Positions 1 to 10,979 of a stretch of 64,000 bases of DNA are shown in pieces; positions within the stretch are counted from its first letter, which is position 1; each line of letters begins with the position of its first letter. The translations under genes and the position numbers were made by a program. The notes below the pieces were generated by a model, which worked only from the letters and a program-made list of their open reading frames with translations, had not been told where the DNA came from and made no database searches. This DNA comes from Phoronis australis (lineage: Eukaryota > Phoronida > Phoronidae), in assembly GCA_002633005.1 (NCBI GenBank), contig NMRA01000060.1, positions 728,851 through 792,850 on the forward strand, in the 5' to 3' direction.

Positions 1-192
1 GGCCGATATCCTAACAGGCCGATATCCTCACTGGCCGATATCCTAACTGGCCCATATCCTAACTGGCCGATATCCTAACTGGCCGATATCCTAACTGGTT
101 AATATCTTAACTGGCTAATATCCTGACTGGCTGATACCCTAACTGGCTTATATCCTAACTGGCTGATATCCTAACTAGCTGATATCCTACCT
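1..192. repeat. 16-bp minisatellite, 12 units, overlapping a splice donor
   Basis: Twelve units of exactly 16 bases with no length variation, consensus GGCCGATATCCTAACT. Units 1-6 are closest to one another; units 7-12 are more diverged (GGCTGATATCCTAACT type). The array probably runs on to the left. Its last unit contains the donor of zinc transporter exon 4. Confidence 0.97.
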
Positions 193-517
193 GGCTTAGT
201 CTTTTTCTGCGTCTCCTTCTCAGTGGCCACTGCTTGTTCATAATGCTTCGCCTCCATAATGGTGACACATGACAACTGACCGTTGTCCTCTCCAGCCTCG
301 AGTTCATCCTCGTCATCTTGCTGTGATGCAATGTCCGCTGTAAGGTTCGTCATTTCTGCATCCGTGGCGGGCGGTGAGAGGTCTCCATGATGGATAGCTT
401 GACCGTTAACAGCAGGCGAATGAGAATGGTCATGGTTTCCACCATGAGAGTGGCCGTGACTGCCTTCACCATGAGAGTGGCCATGACTACCTTCACCACC
501 ATGAGAGTGGCCGTGAC
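191..517 (-). CDS. Zinc transporter coding exon 4 (His-rich loop)
   Basis: Acceptor TTTATTTTAG (AG at 519-518), donor AAGCCAG|GTAGGA (GT at 190-189). It encodes three near-perfect blocks of GHGHSHGG type, then HDHSHS and an acidic linker (SQQDDEDELEAGED). In this family the His-rich loop between TM4 and TM5 is thought to gather zinc or tune affinity. The donor lies inside the 16-bp minisatellite. TM5 and TM6 must be encoded left of the window. Confidence 0.87.
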
Positions 518-994
518 CTAAAATAAATCTCATAGTTGACAAGGACTCGCACGTCCAGTTTAAAGTAAAACAGACTACATAATATATGCAGCCAAGAGAC
601 AAACCAAACAACCTTTGATGTGAAAATATTCTGCCACACAATCTACTTGGGATTATGGAAGAAAGACACATCAGCAATAACACCTGGCAAACATGTGCAT
701 TTTTTTCCCAGGCACATGCTGTGTAAATGTCATAAGCCCTGTTTACTTGACGGTGTTTACACCCACTTTCAAGGATCCTGTCAATGTAAATCTAAATTGA
801 TTTCACACGATGCACTATACACCTGGCACATGTGAATGTGATTTATACTTCTGCACTGGTGTAAAAGCAAGATCACTCCGCCAAAAGTGCCAATACAAAA
901 TTATTTCTGTGATCTCATCTCTTCTTAAAGGACACCACATCCCTTTAAAAGTCCAAAAGATCTTTTGTTGCCATGTGTTGCTTGGAATGTTGAA

Positions 995-1039
<45 letters not shown>

Positions 1040-4000
1040 CTGCTGCTGTTGCTGGTGCTGCTGATGTTGTTGCTGCTGCTGCTGCTGATGCTGCTGCTGC
1101 TGCGCTGCTGATGCTGCTACCTTGTTGCTGCTGCTTGCCTGCCTGCAAATGCTGCCAGAAACTTAGTTAATGACTACAATGGACGACTCAGGCAGCACAA
1201 TCTTCAACCCTTCTGTAAGTCCATACAACCAGTTTGCAACTCTTATTTTGCATGATATACATCGAGTTCAGAGATTATTCATTGCTTAAAAAAAATGGAT
1301 TTGACCCTTCAAATCTCATTTACTGAAGTTTGTGACCAGCACTTTCAAAAGACTTAATTAGAGCTGTATGGAGCTTTAAGAATAAATCAATTATGCAGAA
1401 TGAAAGTCCCAAATTTGACTAGTTAGATCATTTATTATTCATTAGTCATGAAAGTGAGACTTAACTTACCAAACAAGAAGAGGCCAATCAGATTGACTAG
1501 GAGACCAGCACCACCAACAATCAACATTAACTGTGGGTTATTCACCTTGTCTGTGGTAATGAGGCGCTGTAAACAGTTGATATATTCGAGAAAAGCTGTT
1601 AAGTGCCAACAGATCATAGGCGTATCAAGAGCTGGTCAGGCAAACTGGCAGAGTAGAAATCAGTGGAGACTGGGAGGGGGGTTAGGAATAACATCTTTCT
1701 CTGCCTTCGTTCAGGCGCAAACTTATAGCACATGGTCGCATCCGCAAGTCTAGATACATTAACAGTAAGCAACTAGCAACTCCAACTAAGGAGCTGCGTA
1801 CAGTAGGTAAAAAAATGGACATTTAATCATCCTGTAAACATATGACACCATCATAAGGTCTAAAGATCGGTGGTCATTCGTTCACAAATTTGACATTCTT
1901 GAGCTTTTTTCGGTGTATCTGGGTTCAATTTATTTCAGGTAATAAAACCACTGGCCCATACTGCAAACCATAACACATTAGCATTCATGTACACAAGCAC
2001 ACATTTTACATCTTCACAATAGATTGGCATCTTTCTTCAGATTTTAATAAAAATTTGAACAGGTTTCTCAACTCTTTTATAATGTTTGTTTTTGTTATTT
2101 TTACAAAAGTACCATCAACTATATTTCTAACAGGATCAAGGTATGTATTTTTTGGCAAAGATCCATTATGTAAAGGACACACTTAAAAATTTATTTCACT
2201 TTTAACAACATTTAAGTCAAACACCCTTTGTGAGCACCCCAGTATCCATTATTCCACCAACTATTGGCATTAAACTGGACTGACCTGAATTTGGTGTAAC
2301 AGGGTGAAAGACCATTCTAAGGATAACCACTGTGGTGTTGTAAATCATTCATTAGAGACTGTTATTATATTATAGTCTGACCTGAGTTTACTGGACTGTA
2401 TGATATTGCTTACAAAGGAACCTATTCACATAAGGGGGGAAACATGCTGAGTATTACCTAAACAGAAAATTGGAGCTTACAATTATCTCCAGCTCTGGTG
2501 ACTGGTGTTGTCAGCTGTGCCCAGCATTTTTCTCTCACTTTGCACTTCCAGGTGATCTTCAACAGTGTGACTATATATAATATACTGTGTCTTGACTGGT
2601 TTGATTTGATGCTGTCATACTACATCTCCCTGGAGATGGTTTGTTTGTAATAAAACGAAACTTTGGATATGTATATGTCAATCTTCACATGTGTGCTTGT
2701 GATAAGACTCTTGAGATTGTAATATATTTTCACTGTGTGCTCAAAGTCAGATTTGAGAAAGTTTGATAAATTCGACAAATACCCCTGGATGCGTGATCTG
2801 AAATTCTTTGCATTCCCCACATCAATGAGAGACATTAAAATGTGCCACTGATTTTCGAAACGAGGTCACGCACTTTCACATCTCTGATACAAAGGAGAAT
2901 TCTATCACCATGTAATCCAGGACAGCCCTATTAGTCTATGTGTTTAATGCGCAGAGTTAGCACACATCAAAGAATCATCAGCAAACAACTAAATTGAATA
3001 CATAAATTATAAAATTAATGGCCCAACATTTAGAAGAGAACGGCCAGTCATTTCCAATTCTTGCTACAGGTCGTTCAGGTAAAGTGAAAACAAAAAGATT
3101 ATAGTTGGCAACCCTGTCTCACACCTAATGTACAATCAATAAAAACCTGTTACGGAACAGAAGTTCATAATCTACTTGCACACAGGATTTCACACTTTCT
3201 CGGTCATATTCTGAAGGACTCTCAGCATTTTGCATTTCATAACATAGTTTGTAAACTTGTATTGAAGGTTCGTCACGCAAGGCCTTTTAAAAACGTATTA
3301 AGACACATACAGTAAAACCTCTCAGTCTAGAACCATATATTATAAAGTAATGAGAATTTCAATACAAAAATATTGCCATCTCTCTCAAGTGGATAATAAT
3401 TTGAGTCTACCTCTTCAACAACAGCACTTGTAAACAAGACAATAAGGGCTCAGACACAATGACCTAATCTGCTGCACTCTGATCATGATAAGCTGTAGGT
3501 GTTGTGCAACCTATACCCTCATGGCTTGCAGTACTTCCATTTACAATGCACAACTGTACTGATTTGCATATTAGTATCAACGATAATTCTAAACCATGGT
3601 TTTAGTCAACACCATCAGAACATTAGTAACAGTATCACATGGATACCCCATGAGGTTAAACACATTGAAGTAAACCTCGTCAGAACTGATAAAGCCATCC
3701 AGGGCAGCTGTGCAGACCTTAAACTCGCCATAAATTAAAATATTTCAGTCAGGATCACTCGCTTCACAACCTAAGGCAAAATTTTTTAATTTTTCCAAAT
3801 ATAGATTCATGGGCATACTTTGAGTGCATAGGTGGTATATACACATACAATTGGTGTCTCATCTTTTTACAGTTGTGCATTTCCAACAAGCAATTTCTTT
3901 TTTAGTTATTTATCAGCCACTGAAATTTGGAAAATTGCAACCACTTCTATATTTAATATACCAAGGAGTAAACAAAGCAAAAACTGTTCATAATTCTCTT

Positions 4001-7000
4001 TATCTTGTATAAAATACATCTTGACAATTTGTAAAAAATGAAAAGGAGAGCACAATTTGTCTTCTATTAAAATGTTTGCAGAAACGTTCGCGAAACTCTC
4101 TTTGATTGAAAGTAGGGAATTTCACAAAACACAAAACCGATCTTTAAGACTTAAACAATCTGATGTATTTGCTTGCTCCTAACTACGCTAATGTATAGCA
4201 GGAAGTAAATGGAAATGCTATTTGAACATCATATATACTAAACAAAGTGTAGTTGCATTCATTGGCAACTTGTAAATGGGAAAACAAAAAATTCTGCAAA
4301 AAGGTTACTAATGAAATACCTTGGGGGCTCACATGGCCTGCATCATGTAGTGTTTTTCCCAAACACCACGTCATGATACTTACTGGACATGGTTGAATGA
4401 TTTACAGCGGATCATTTTTGACGCAAAGCCCGTTCTTAAAAACATTTGACAATTTTCAACTTGTACTTCATATTCACATCATCGCTATATGTTGTGTTTC
4501 TAACTAATTTGACCAAGCAATCACAAAGATAAGGAATTAGAGCGGAAATTCCACTTTTTAAGATGAAATACTTCACAAAGTAGGGCTACTCTCTACTGAA
4601 GCAGAAAGATTCAAGTACTCACTTGTATTGATTCCACAGCAATACTGAAGCAAAGTGCGACAAGGAAGACTGCATTAACCATAGCCCCAAGCACCTCAGC
4701 TCGCTGCCAACCAAAGGTGTTCTTAGATGATTTAATCTTGGACACCTGTAAAGGAAGTCATAGATTCATGCAGACTCACCGTCACTCCAATATCCTTCAC
4801 GAACAGCTCTATAGCCATCGTTTGTAGTAAATTATAAAAATATTTCTCAAAATACTGGTTTTAGCAGAGAATGACAGCTAATAACATATATTTAGATATA
4901 TCTAATAATAAAATAAAATGCCTCAGCGTTTGGAAGGTAAATCAATCCATCTTCACCAAGGGTATTTTTGTTAACATGTGACCATGATGACTGATATTTA
5001 GACATCAAATGGTAATTGCATGACAAACTTAAGCTTTGGCAGATCTAGATTATCACGAGGAGGAAGACCGACCATAATGTACAGAGTCTGTTGGTGATAG
5101 CAGTGCTACCACTTAACCAGGGCTTTCATCTAGTGAGTGTCCAAGGCGTCCAAGTGGATACCCAGTGCCAAATTTGGACGCCTTTAGAATGCCAAACCGG
5201 CTTTTAGATGTCCAGTTTCTTATCAATTTGTGTGCTAGCACCTAAGTGAACAACAGGAACAGCCAGGCAGCAACTTTCATGTTCATTGAACAATGACCAA
5301 GCAGGATGAAAAGACTAATCACAGCCCACTTTGTGAGGCAAGACTCAGGCCTGGATTATCCTGTTAACAGTGGAATACCAGAGATTTATCACCCAACCCA
5401 TTATGTGGGTGCAGGGATTAAACAGTGGCTGTCTTTAGGACAGACATAATTTTATTCAGACCCTGTTCAACAGGACGGCCAGAATTTAAAAAGATGAGTA
5501 AAAATTTAGGAAGTTGCATGAAATGACAGCCATTTTCTTACTATTACCGTATCGGCTGGTTGGTCATTGCTCGAATAGATCGGCCATCAGTTGTTTCAGG
5601 CATAAGATATTTACTACGCAAAAAGTGCTACATTGAGGCAACTTTGTCCTCTGACTTTCCAAATATGGATAGTAGATGTCACCTTCCAGTAAATTCAAGC
5701 CATTGCAGATGAGGTCAAAAGACTTCTTGGAAATATTGATACCTCGAAGAGTGATGTTTCAACAGATATGAGTATCATGTTCAAATTACTTGCAAATTCT
5801 CTATTAAACTGTTCCGGTTACCAGATTTTTAATAAAATTTTCGTTTTAGATACTTTTCCATTAAGGTGGAAACTAGGTTTGATGATACTGTGCATAACAA
5901 GATTCTACAACTGAAGTGTCCAAAATATTTTATAACTTTATCTGAACACATTGATACAGTTGAACAAGAAGATTCGTTTAGTTGTTGTGCACTTACGAAT
6001 TCATCTAGCACATAATGCAGTGCTGGACTGCTCAGTTTCTGGTAACTTGCAAGCTCATCCGAACTCACAATCTGTTTTAAGAGTCCTTACTTTTTAAATT
6101 GCAGTGGTTTTTGTATTTGGTAAATGTATATAGATTGTTTTAGCTAAGTTTACCCAACCATTTGTTAATTTAAATATTACACATTTTGTTAGTACCTTAC
6201 CCTTTTTGTCTGTATCACAAGACTTAACTATTTTGCAATAATCAAGCAACTTTCAAATAACTGTCATGCAACGTGACGCAAATCAAGGCGATGGAATGTC
6301 TATACGCTCAGTCAGAAAAATGGACGCCCACTTGACAATTGGGGTCATTTTGGACGTCCAGTTCGAAAAATCGTGGATGAAGCCATACACTCATTAAAAT
6401 TGAAGAAAAGCATCCACATCGTCATCAAAAAGGTATAATTTTGCCGTAAAAAAGTTCAAATAAAGTATAATTTATTGAACTTAACTATTAATCTCTATAT
6501 TAACTAAGTTTACAAGCCTAGCATAAATTACCAAGTATTATGCAGTGTCTTAGTGCACTTTAGTTGTCATGACCCAAGGGCCAAGGTCTGTCAGTGCACT
6601 GACAGTCACCATTACAGAAGTCCAGCTTATTCTTGACCCAAAGCATTTTACAGATAACACTGTGGCAGACACTGGCACTCTTCAGGACTGACTGAACCCA
6701 TAGAAATCTTTGGAAACACACTAAACGACTCGGTTGATCAAAAATGTTGATGAATAGTTCATTTCCAAAAATGAAAATGAAGACTATGATAGCAACAGAA
6801 AGGTATGAAGTATGGAGCACACAGAAAGGTATGGAAAAGAACAAAATACGATATTCACCAAAAAAGTATAAACATGTTCACAAAAGTATAAAGTGACAGC
6901 ACTGTATAAAAACACATCCCAGGATGCTTTGCACACTGTACAACAAACAGAAACTATGAGCAAATTCAGGACACAGGCAAAGTAACGCACAACAAGAACC

Positions 7001-7266
7001 TTTTTAAAAGGCCTATTGAGCACTGTCTCGTCAAATTTTACATGGTCAAGAAAAATGTCAATCTGGCAGTTTAAATGACCTACCCTAATGGAGGCGAATC
7101 CAACAACAAGAGCGACAACATCAGACAGCATATGGAACGAGTCGGCCACCAGTGCAATAGAGTTGACTACGTAACCAACGATGATCTCGACCAGGAAGAA
7201 ACTGGCTGTGAGACAAAACATGCTGATGAAGCGGCATGACTTGCCCTTGTAGCATGGCTTTCCCAT
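191..7266 (-). CDS. Zinc transporter, SLC30A1/SLC30A10-type (5' half of gene, four coding exons)
   Basis: Cation diffusion facilitator that exports Zn2+ (or a related divalent metal) from the cytosol by proton exchange, at the plasma membrane or organelles. Exons 7266-7084, 4745-4623, 1566-1470 and 517-191 have GT-AG borders and phases 0, 0, 1, 1; joined they give about 243 residues, with the C-terminal half beyond the left edge. TM1 (CLTASFFLVEIIVGYV) is followed by VADSFHMLSD in TM2, which carries the family's metal-binding His and Asp. Next come FGWQRAEVLGAMVNAVFL (TM3), LMLIVGGAGLLVNLIGLFLF (TM4) and a His-rich loop with repeats of GHGHSHGG and then an acidic stretch. The start ATG at 7266 gives MGKPCYKGKS, like the short N-terminus of ZnT1. 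The family is sure; the choice between the SLC30A1 and A10 branches is inferred from the exon layout and loop. Confidence 0.9.
518..1469 (-). other. Zinc transporter intron 3
   Basis: About 950 bases between coding exons 3 and 4. Apart from the CTG/CAG tract at 996-1155 no gene, RNA or mobile element was recognised. Confidence 0.8.
996..1155. repeat. CTG/CAG trinucleotide tract
   Basis: An imperfect CTG tract of about 160 bases on the plus strand, with about ten perfect units at the left and interruptions by GATGAT, GGTG, TTG and GCG. It lies inside an intron of the minus-strand zinc transporter, where it is transcribed as CAG. The polyserine, polyalanine and polycysteine frames across it are chance readings. 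Confidence 0.95.
1470..1566 (-). CDS. Zinc transporter coding exon 3 (TM4)
   Basis: Ninety-seven bases: 32 codons plus one base. The acceptor is CTGTTTACAG (AG at 1568-1567) and the donor TTTG|GTAAGT (GT at 1469-1468). It reads RLITTDKVNNPQLMLIVGGA and the rest of TM4, ending LFLF. The leftover G completes a Gly codon with the first two bases of the next exon. Confidence 0.88.
1567..4622 (-). other. Zinc transporter intron 2
   Basis: About 3.06 kb of AT-rich sequence. No convincing coding exon, RNA gene or intact mobile element was seen on either strand. Confidence 0.75.
4623..4745 (-). CDS. Zinc transporter coding exon 2 (TM3)
   Basis: Forty-one whole codons between the acceptor CCTTTACAG (AG at 4747-4746) and the donor CAA|GTGAGT (GT at 4622-4621). 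It reads VSKIKSSKNTFGWQRAEVLG and on through TM3. KNTFGWQRAE is a hallmark of the CDF family. This exon is not apparent from long open frames alone and was found from its conserved motif and splice sites. Confidence 0.88.
4746..7083 (-). other. Zinc transporter intron 1
   Basis: About 2.34 kb. The middle (5117-6388) looks like a decayed mobile element, listed separately. The remainder holds nothing recognised. Confidence 0.75.
5117..6388. mobile_element. Candidate decayed transposon with weak terminal inverted repeats
   Basis: The left end reads CCAGGGCTTTCATC and the right end, inverted, GTATGGCTTCATCC. Both subterminal parts carry GGACG/GGCGTCC motifs in opposite orientation (for example 5151-5180 and 6320-6360). 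Inside, near 5694-5800, a plus-strand frame reads IADEVKRLLGNIDTSKSD, which resembles the start of a non-LTR reverse transcriptase domain, so this may be two nested insertions. The ends are imperfect and no target duplication was established. Confidence 0.35.
7084..7266 (-). CDS. Zinc transporter coding exon 1 (TM1-TM2)
   Basis: Sixty-one codons from ATG at 7266-7264 to the donor AGG|GTAGGT (GT at 7083-7082), phase 0. It contains the VADSFHMLSD metal-site motif. The frame stays open a few codons upstream without another ATG, so 7266 is the first start available. A non-coding upstream exon is possible but not proven. Confidence 0.85.
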
Positions 7267-8295
7267 GATAAATGCAGTCACAAACTGGTCTAAGGTGTAT
7301 CCTCTTGTACCAAACTTCTCTCTTCACTGAAGACTGTTGCTAAAATCATTAAGGATTAAGCAATAAAATGTGAGACACATGTAGCAGGCAGTATTTAGTG
7401 CTGTTGTGGTGAAATTAGAGGTAAGTAGGCGCCAAAAGCCCACCGTATCGCCTTGAGCACTGAATGTAAGCGCTACGTTCAAATGCCAAAATGGCTGCGC
7501 CTACGTGCACCTACGCCCCACTACAGCACTGCCAGTATCAAGTCAAACTGTACACTGTTAAGAACACACCTGACTGAATTTTTGTATGACAAGAAACAAG
7601 ACCATTTGCCATTTGTCTCAAATTGTTCAAGCTTACTCATGTGCTTTCTTGGCTCAGAAAGATCGACTGGGCAAATTACTTTGTTCCGTGAGCAAACTGA
7701 ACATGTTCTGAAGTAACAGTGATCTGTCAATTCTACCCAAGCTCAGCAACCACTTCTCATCAGAGTAGACAGGTCGCCAAATCAAGACATCTTGCAGGGC
7801 TTGGAATGACCAGTGACAAAAAGAGGAAAATTTTCCCAGTGATGTATCATTCCACAAATAAATAGACTGGTGTAATAGAAATATTTTTTGTGTTGTAAAA
7901 TTTAATTGAAACATTTTTGAATGAATGAAGTCAAAATAATGATAAAAAAGGGACAAAAAAGAGGAAGCTAGAAATCAAATAAGAGGAAATTGAAACCAAA
8001 AAGAGGAAATGCCCATAAGAGAAAAATTTCAAGCTTTGCTCTTGGTTGTCACAATGCGAATGAGCAACAAGATATTCTTGAAACTATCCCATTAGAGTGC
8101 TTAAAAATAATTGAAAGTTTCTCACTTCCACGGACATGAGTGTGAAGTTTTTGAGAAAGTACCCGGCACCACTGTGCCATGTCCACCAACATAAAAGTTT
8201 CGTGTACAAGCTTGTACCATATCAACGCTCCTCTGAAAGTGAAAAGTGTCACAGCGTGTTCAAATACCGAGTTGTCACAACCACCACAAATGCAA
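7267..8295. other. 5' flank of the zinc transporter up to the Gypsy element
   Basis: About 1 kb without a recognised gene. It should hold the transporter's promoter, but I saw no clear TATA box or metal-response element. The join between host sequence and the Gypsy pol similarity lies between about 8140 and 8296 and could not be placed exactly. Confidence 0.5.
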
Positions 8296-10743
8296 CCCTC
8301 ACCATTCTTTATTGTACCAAAAACCACAGGAAAACAAGTAGCAAAAGAGGACGGAAAGGTTAGAATTTGTTCTGACATGACGAAACTAAACGCAGCGGTC
8401 AAAAGGGAGGTATTTCCGATGGCGAATGTCGAGGACAGTTTAGCCCAGCTTAGTAAAGGCCGCGTGTTCTCGAAACTGGATGCAAATAGCGGGTTTTGGC
8501 AAATTGAACTCACACCGGAGTCGCAAAAACTCACAACCTTTCTCTCGCCATTCGGTAGATGTTGCTATTGCCGTTTGCCTTTCGGTCTGGCTAGCGCACC
8601 GGAGGTTTTTTCCCGCGAAATGTCCTCCGTGTTGGAGGGGTTGTCAGGCGTAGTGGTTCATATGGACGACATTCTTGTTTATGGCGTGTCAATGGAAGAA
8701 CACGATATACGCTTGTCTGCAGTGCTAAAATGAATCGAACATTCTGGACTTACACTGAATCCAGAGAAATGCGTTTACCGCCAAACGGAAGTCAAGTTTC
8801 TGGGGAATATTATTGACTCTGAGGGTATTCGGCCAGACCCTAAAGCTGTTGACAGTATAGTTAAAATACCCGAACCCAAGAACGTCAAGGAACTTCAAAG
8901 TTTCCTGGGGGCCAATAATCAGTACGGAAAGTTTTCCCCTAAGTTTGCTGAACTTGCTGCCCCGTTGCGCGCTTTGCTGCGCAAAGATTCTGTGTGGCGT
9001 TGGGACTGTGCCCAAACGGAGGCATTTGCATCGGTCAAACAAGAATTGAGCAAACCCCACGTACTTGCCCAGTTCGATGTTTCACTCAAAATTATCGTTA
9101 CTGCGGACGCTAGCCTTCATGGCCTGGGAGCAACTCTCTCGCAGGTACAGCGTCGCTTAGTTGCAGCGGCATCGAGATCGCTTTCGCAGACTGAGTCGAA
9201 TTATACATGTATTGAGCGTGAATGCCTTGCTCTGACATGGGCATGTGATCGTTACCGGAACTATATTGTGGGGTTGAAAGTGATTCTCGAGACTGATCAT
9301 AAACCCTTGATTCCCATCCTCTCAACTAAAGATGTCAACAATCTGACTCCGCGGTTACAAAGACTACGCTTAAGGCTAATGCGTTTTGATTTTGAAGTAT
9401 TGCATCTTCCCGGCAAAGACAACTTAATCGCGGACATGCTGTCGAGAAACCCCAGCTCCGAGGACCGGGATGAAGTGCTTGAATTAAGCACCGAACTGTT
9501 CGTGAAAGTAGCGGTACAAAACTTACCTGCTACAAGCAGGAGGATAGAGGAAATTAAGCATGCACAAGCATTGGATGAGGTGTGTCAAAAGGTCGCATCG
9601 TTTTGCAAAACGTCTTGGACAAAATATTTGTCGTCTCAAGAAAGTATCTTGAAGCCGTACTGGGATGTTCAGCACGAGTTGACTTTGGTCGATGGACTGC
9701 TGATGAAGGGTCATTGCATCGTGATTCCTTCCTGTGAAAGATTAGATGTCTTACAACGTATCCATGTCGGTCATCTCGGTATCACGAAATGTCGCGAGCG
9801 TGCCAAAGCCTGTGTATGGTGGCCTGGCATGTCATTGGCTATCGAGGACATGGTTAAGGCGTGTCGTCGCTGCCGTGAGCATCAGTCGGTAAAACGCGAG
9901 CCACTCCAGACGACGGAATGGCCCGATGGACCATGGCAAACGCTAGGGACAGATTTGTTTGAATACAAAGGCTCACAGTATCTATTGGTGGTAGACTATT
10001 ATTCGCGGTACCCTGAGATAGCCAAACTAGAAGCGGCGACATCCAGCTGTGTGATTAACCACATGAAGTCAATTTTCGCAAGGCATGGAATTCCGTTCGT
10101 GGTTCGGTCGGACAATGGGCCCTGCTATGCTTCCGCAGAGTTCGCTAACTTTGCAAAGGACTATGATTTCATCCTTCTGACGAGTTCCCCAAAGTACCCG
10201 CAGGCGAACGGGGAAGCAGAAAGATTCGTGGAGACTGTAAAGGGTCTCTTGCGTAAATGTGACGACCCTTACCTGGCCTTATTGTCATATCGAAATACTC
10301 CCATAGCGAATGGAGAGTCACCCGCTCGTTTACTTATGAACCGAACTCTTCGAACGACTTTGCCGTCAGTTCCTGATGCTAGACCAGTCGAACTCGATCG
10401 TGACTCCCTGCGGATAAAGGAACACGACTACAAAATTCAAATGGCAAAAGCATTTGATTCTTGGCACCGTGCATGGGAGATTCCTACATACCATGAAGGT
10501 CAGTCGGTAATGATTCGCGATATGAAACGTCCGGCAGTTGTGGTGCAGGATAAGGACCGCTCCGTGACTCTCGAGACTGATAAAGGTAGCATAACGCGAA
10601 ATAGGCGAGATGTCATGATGATGCCGCCACCACCACCCGATGATTCAGTATCGGCGGTACTCCCAACTTCACCGATTCATTCGCTGCATAGTCCAAGCCA
10701 CCGTGTTCGAAAACCACCCCTCCGTTATGGATTTGAGGACTGA
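8179..10743 (+). pseudogene. Gypsy pol (RT, RNase H, integrase) with one internal stop
   Basis: One reading frame runs from about 8296 to 10743 and is broken only by TGA at 8731-8733, within the RT thumb region. RT shows VFSKLDANSGFWQI and an active-site box reading HMDD in place of the usual YxDD. RNase H shows VTADASLHGLGA, the catalytic-type IERE and TDHKPL. Integrase has a zinc site (His at HVGH, then CRRC), a core GTDLF, RSDNGP and an AERF glutamate, with 35 residues between the second Asp and the Glu (D,D-35-E). The last part is the GPY-like tail. The 5' part of pol and all of gag are missing, so the copy cannot act on its own. Confidence 0.9.
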
Positions 10744-10854
10744 TGATATTGATAGTGAACGATGACTTTTTATTATGAATTCCAACTTGGCGTTCATTAG
10801 TTGTGTTATTTTTGTTGTTGTATCATTTAGTGTAATTTTATCTTTAAGAGACTT

Positions 10855-10864
10855 GAGGGGGAGA
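10855..10864 (+). promoter_or_regulatory. Polypurine tract of the Gypsy element
   Basis: GAGGGGGAGA lies directly before the putative 3' LTR start TGTAG. This is the usual place of the plus-strand primer in LTR elements. Confidence 0.6.
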
Positions 10865-10979
10865 TGTAGTATAAGTGACTTTGTTATTACGGACACACAC
10901 GGACAACCATCTTACGATTGTAGATCAACGTAGTTTCAGTGTTCCCAATAAACCTAGTTTAAATTCTTATTATTCTACA
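10865..10979 (+). repeat. Putative 3' LTR of the Gypsy element (115 bp)
   Basis: It begins TGTAG, ends CTACA (a 5-bp terminal inversion) and contains AATAAA near 10947. It follows the polypurine tract about 110 bases after the pol stop. No second copy was found upstream, so the LTR boundary rests on these end signals only. Confidence 0.5.

Larger units (their letters stand above)
8140..10979 (+). mobile_element. Ty3/Gypsy LTR retrotransposon, 5'-truncated
   Basis: Order of domains is reverse transcriptase, RNase H, integrase, then a purine-rich tract and a short 3' LTR. This order (integrase last) is that of Ty3/Gypsy. No gag, protease or 5' LTR was found, and no envelope gene follows integrase. 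The gypsy-like similarity begins at about 8296; upstream sequence is not recognisable. The integrase region is of the type common in invertebrate 'K02A2.6-like' elements; the clade assignment is inference. Confidence 0.9.

Noticed and set aside
1-192. CRISPR-like array from regular 16-base spacing
   Set aside because: The units are contiguous without spacers, and the DNA is from an animal.
945-1148. Frames rich in Ser/Ala or Cys over the CTG tract
   Set aside because: They are explained by the trinucleotide repeat. The tract lies in an intron of the opposite-strand transporter.
8049-8534. Minus-strand frame of 161 codons
   Set aside because: It is the antisense shadow of the Gypsy reverse transcriptase.
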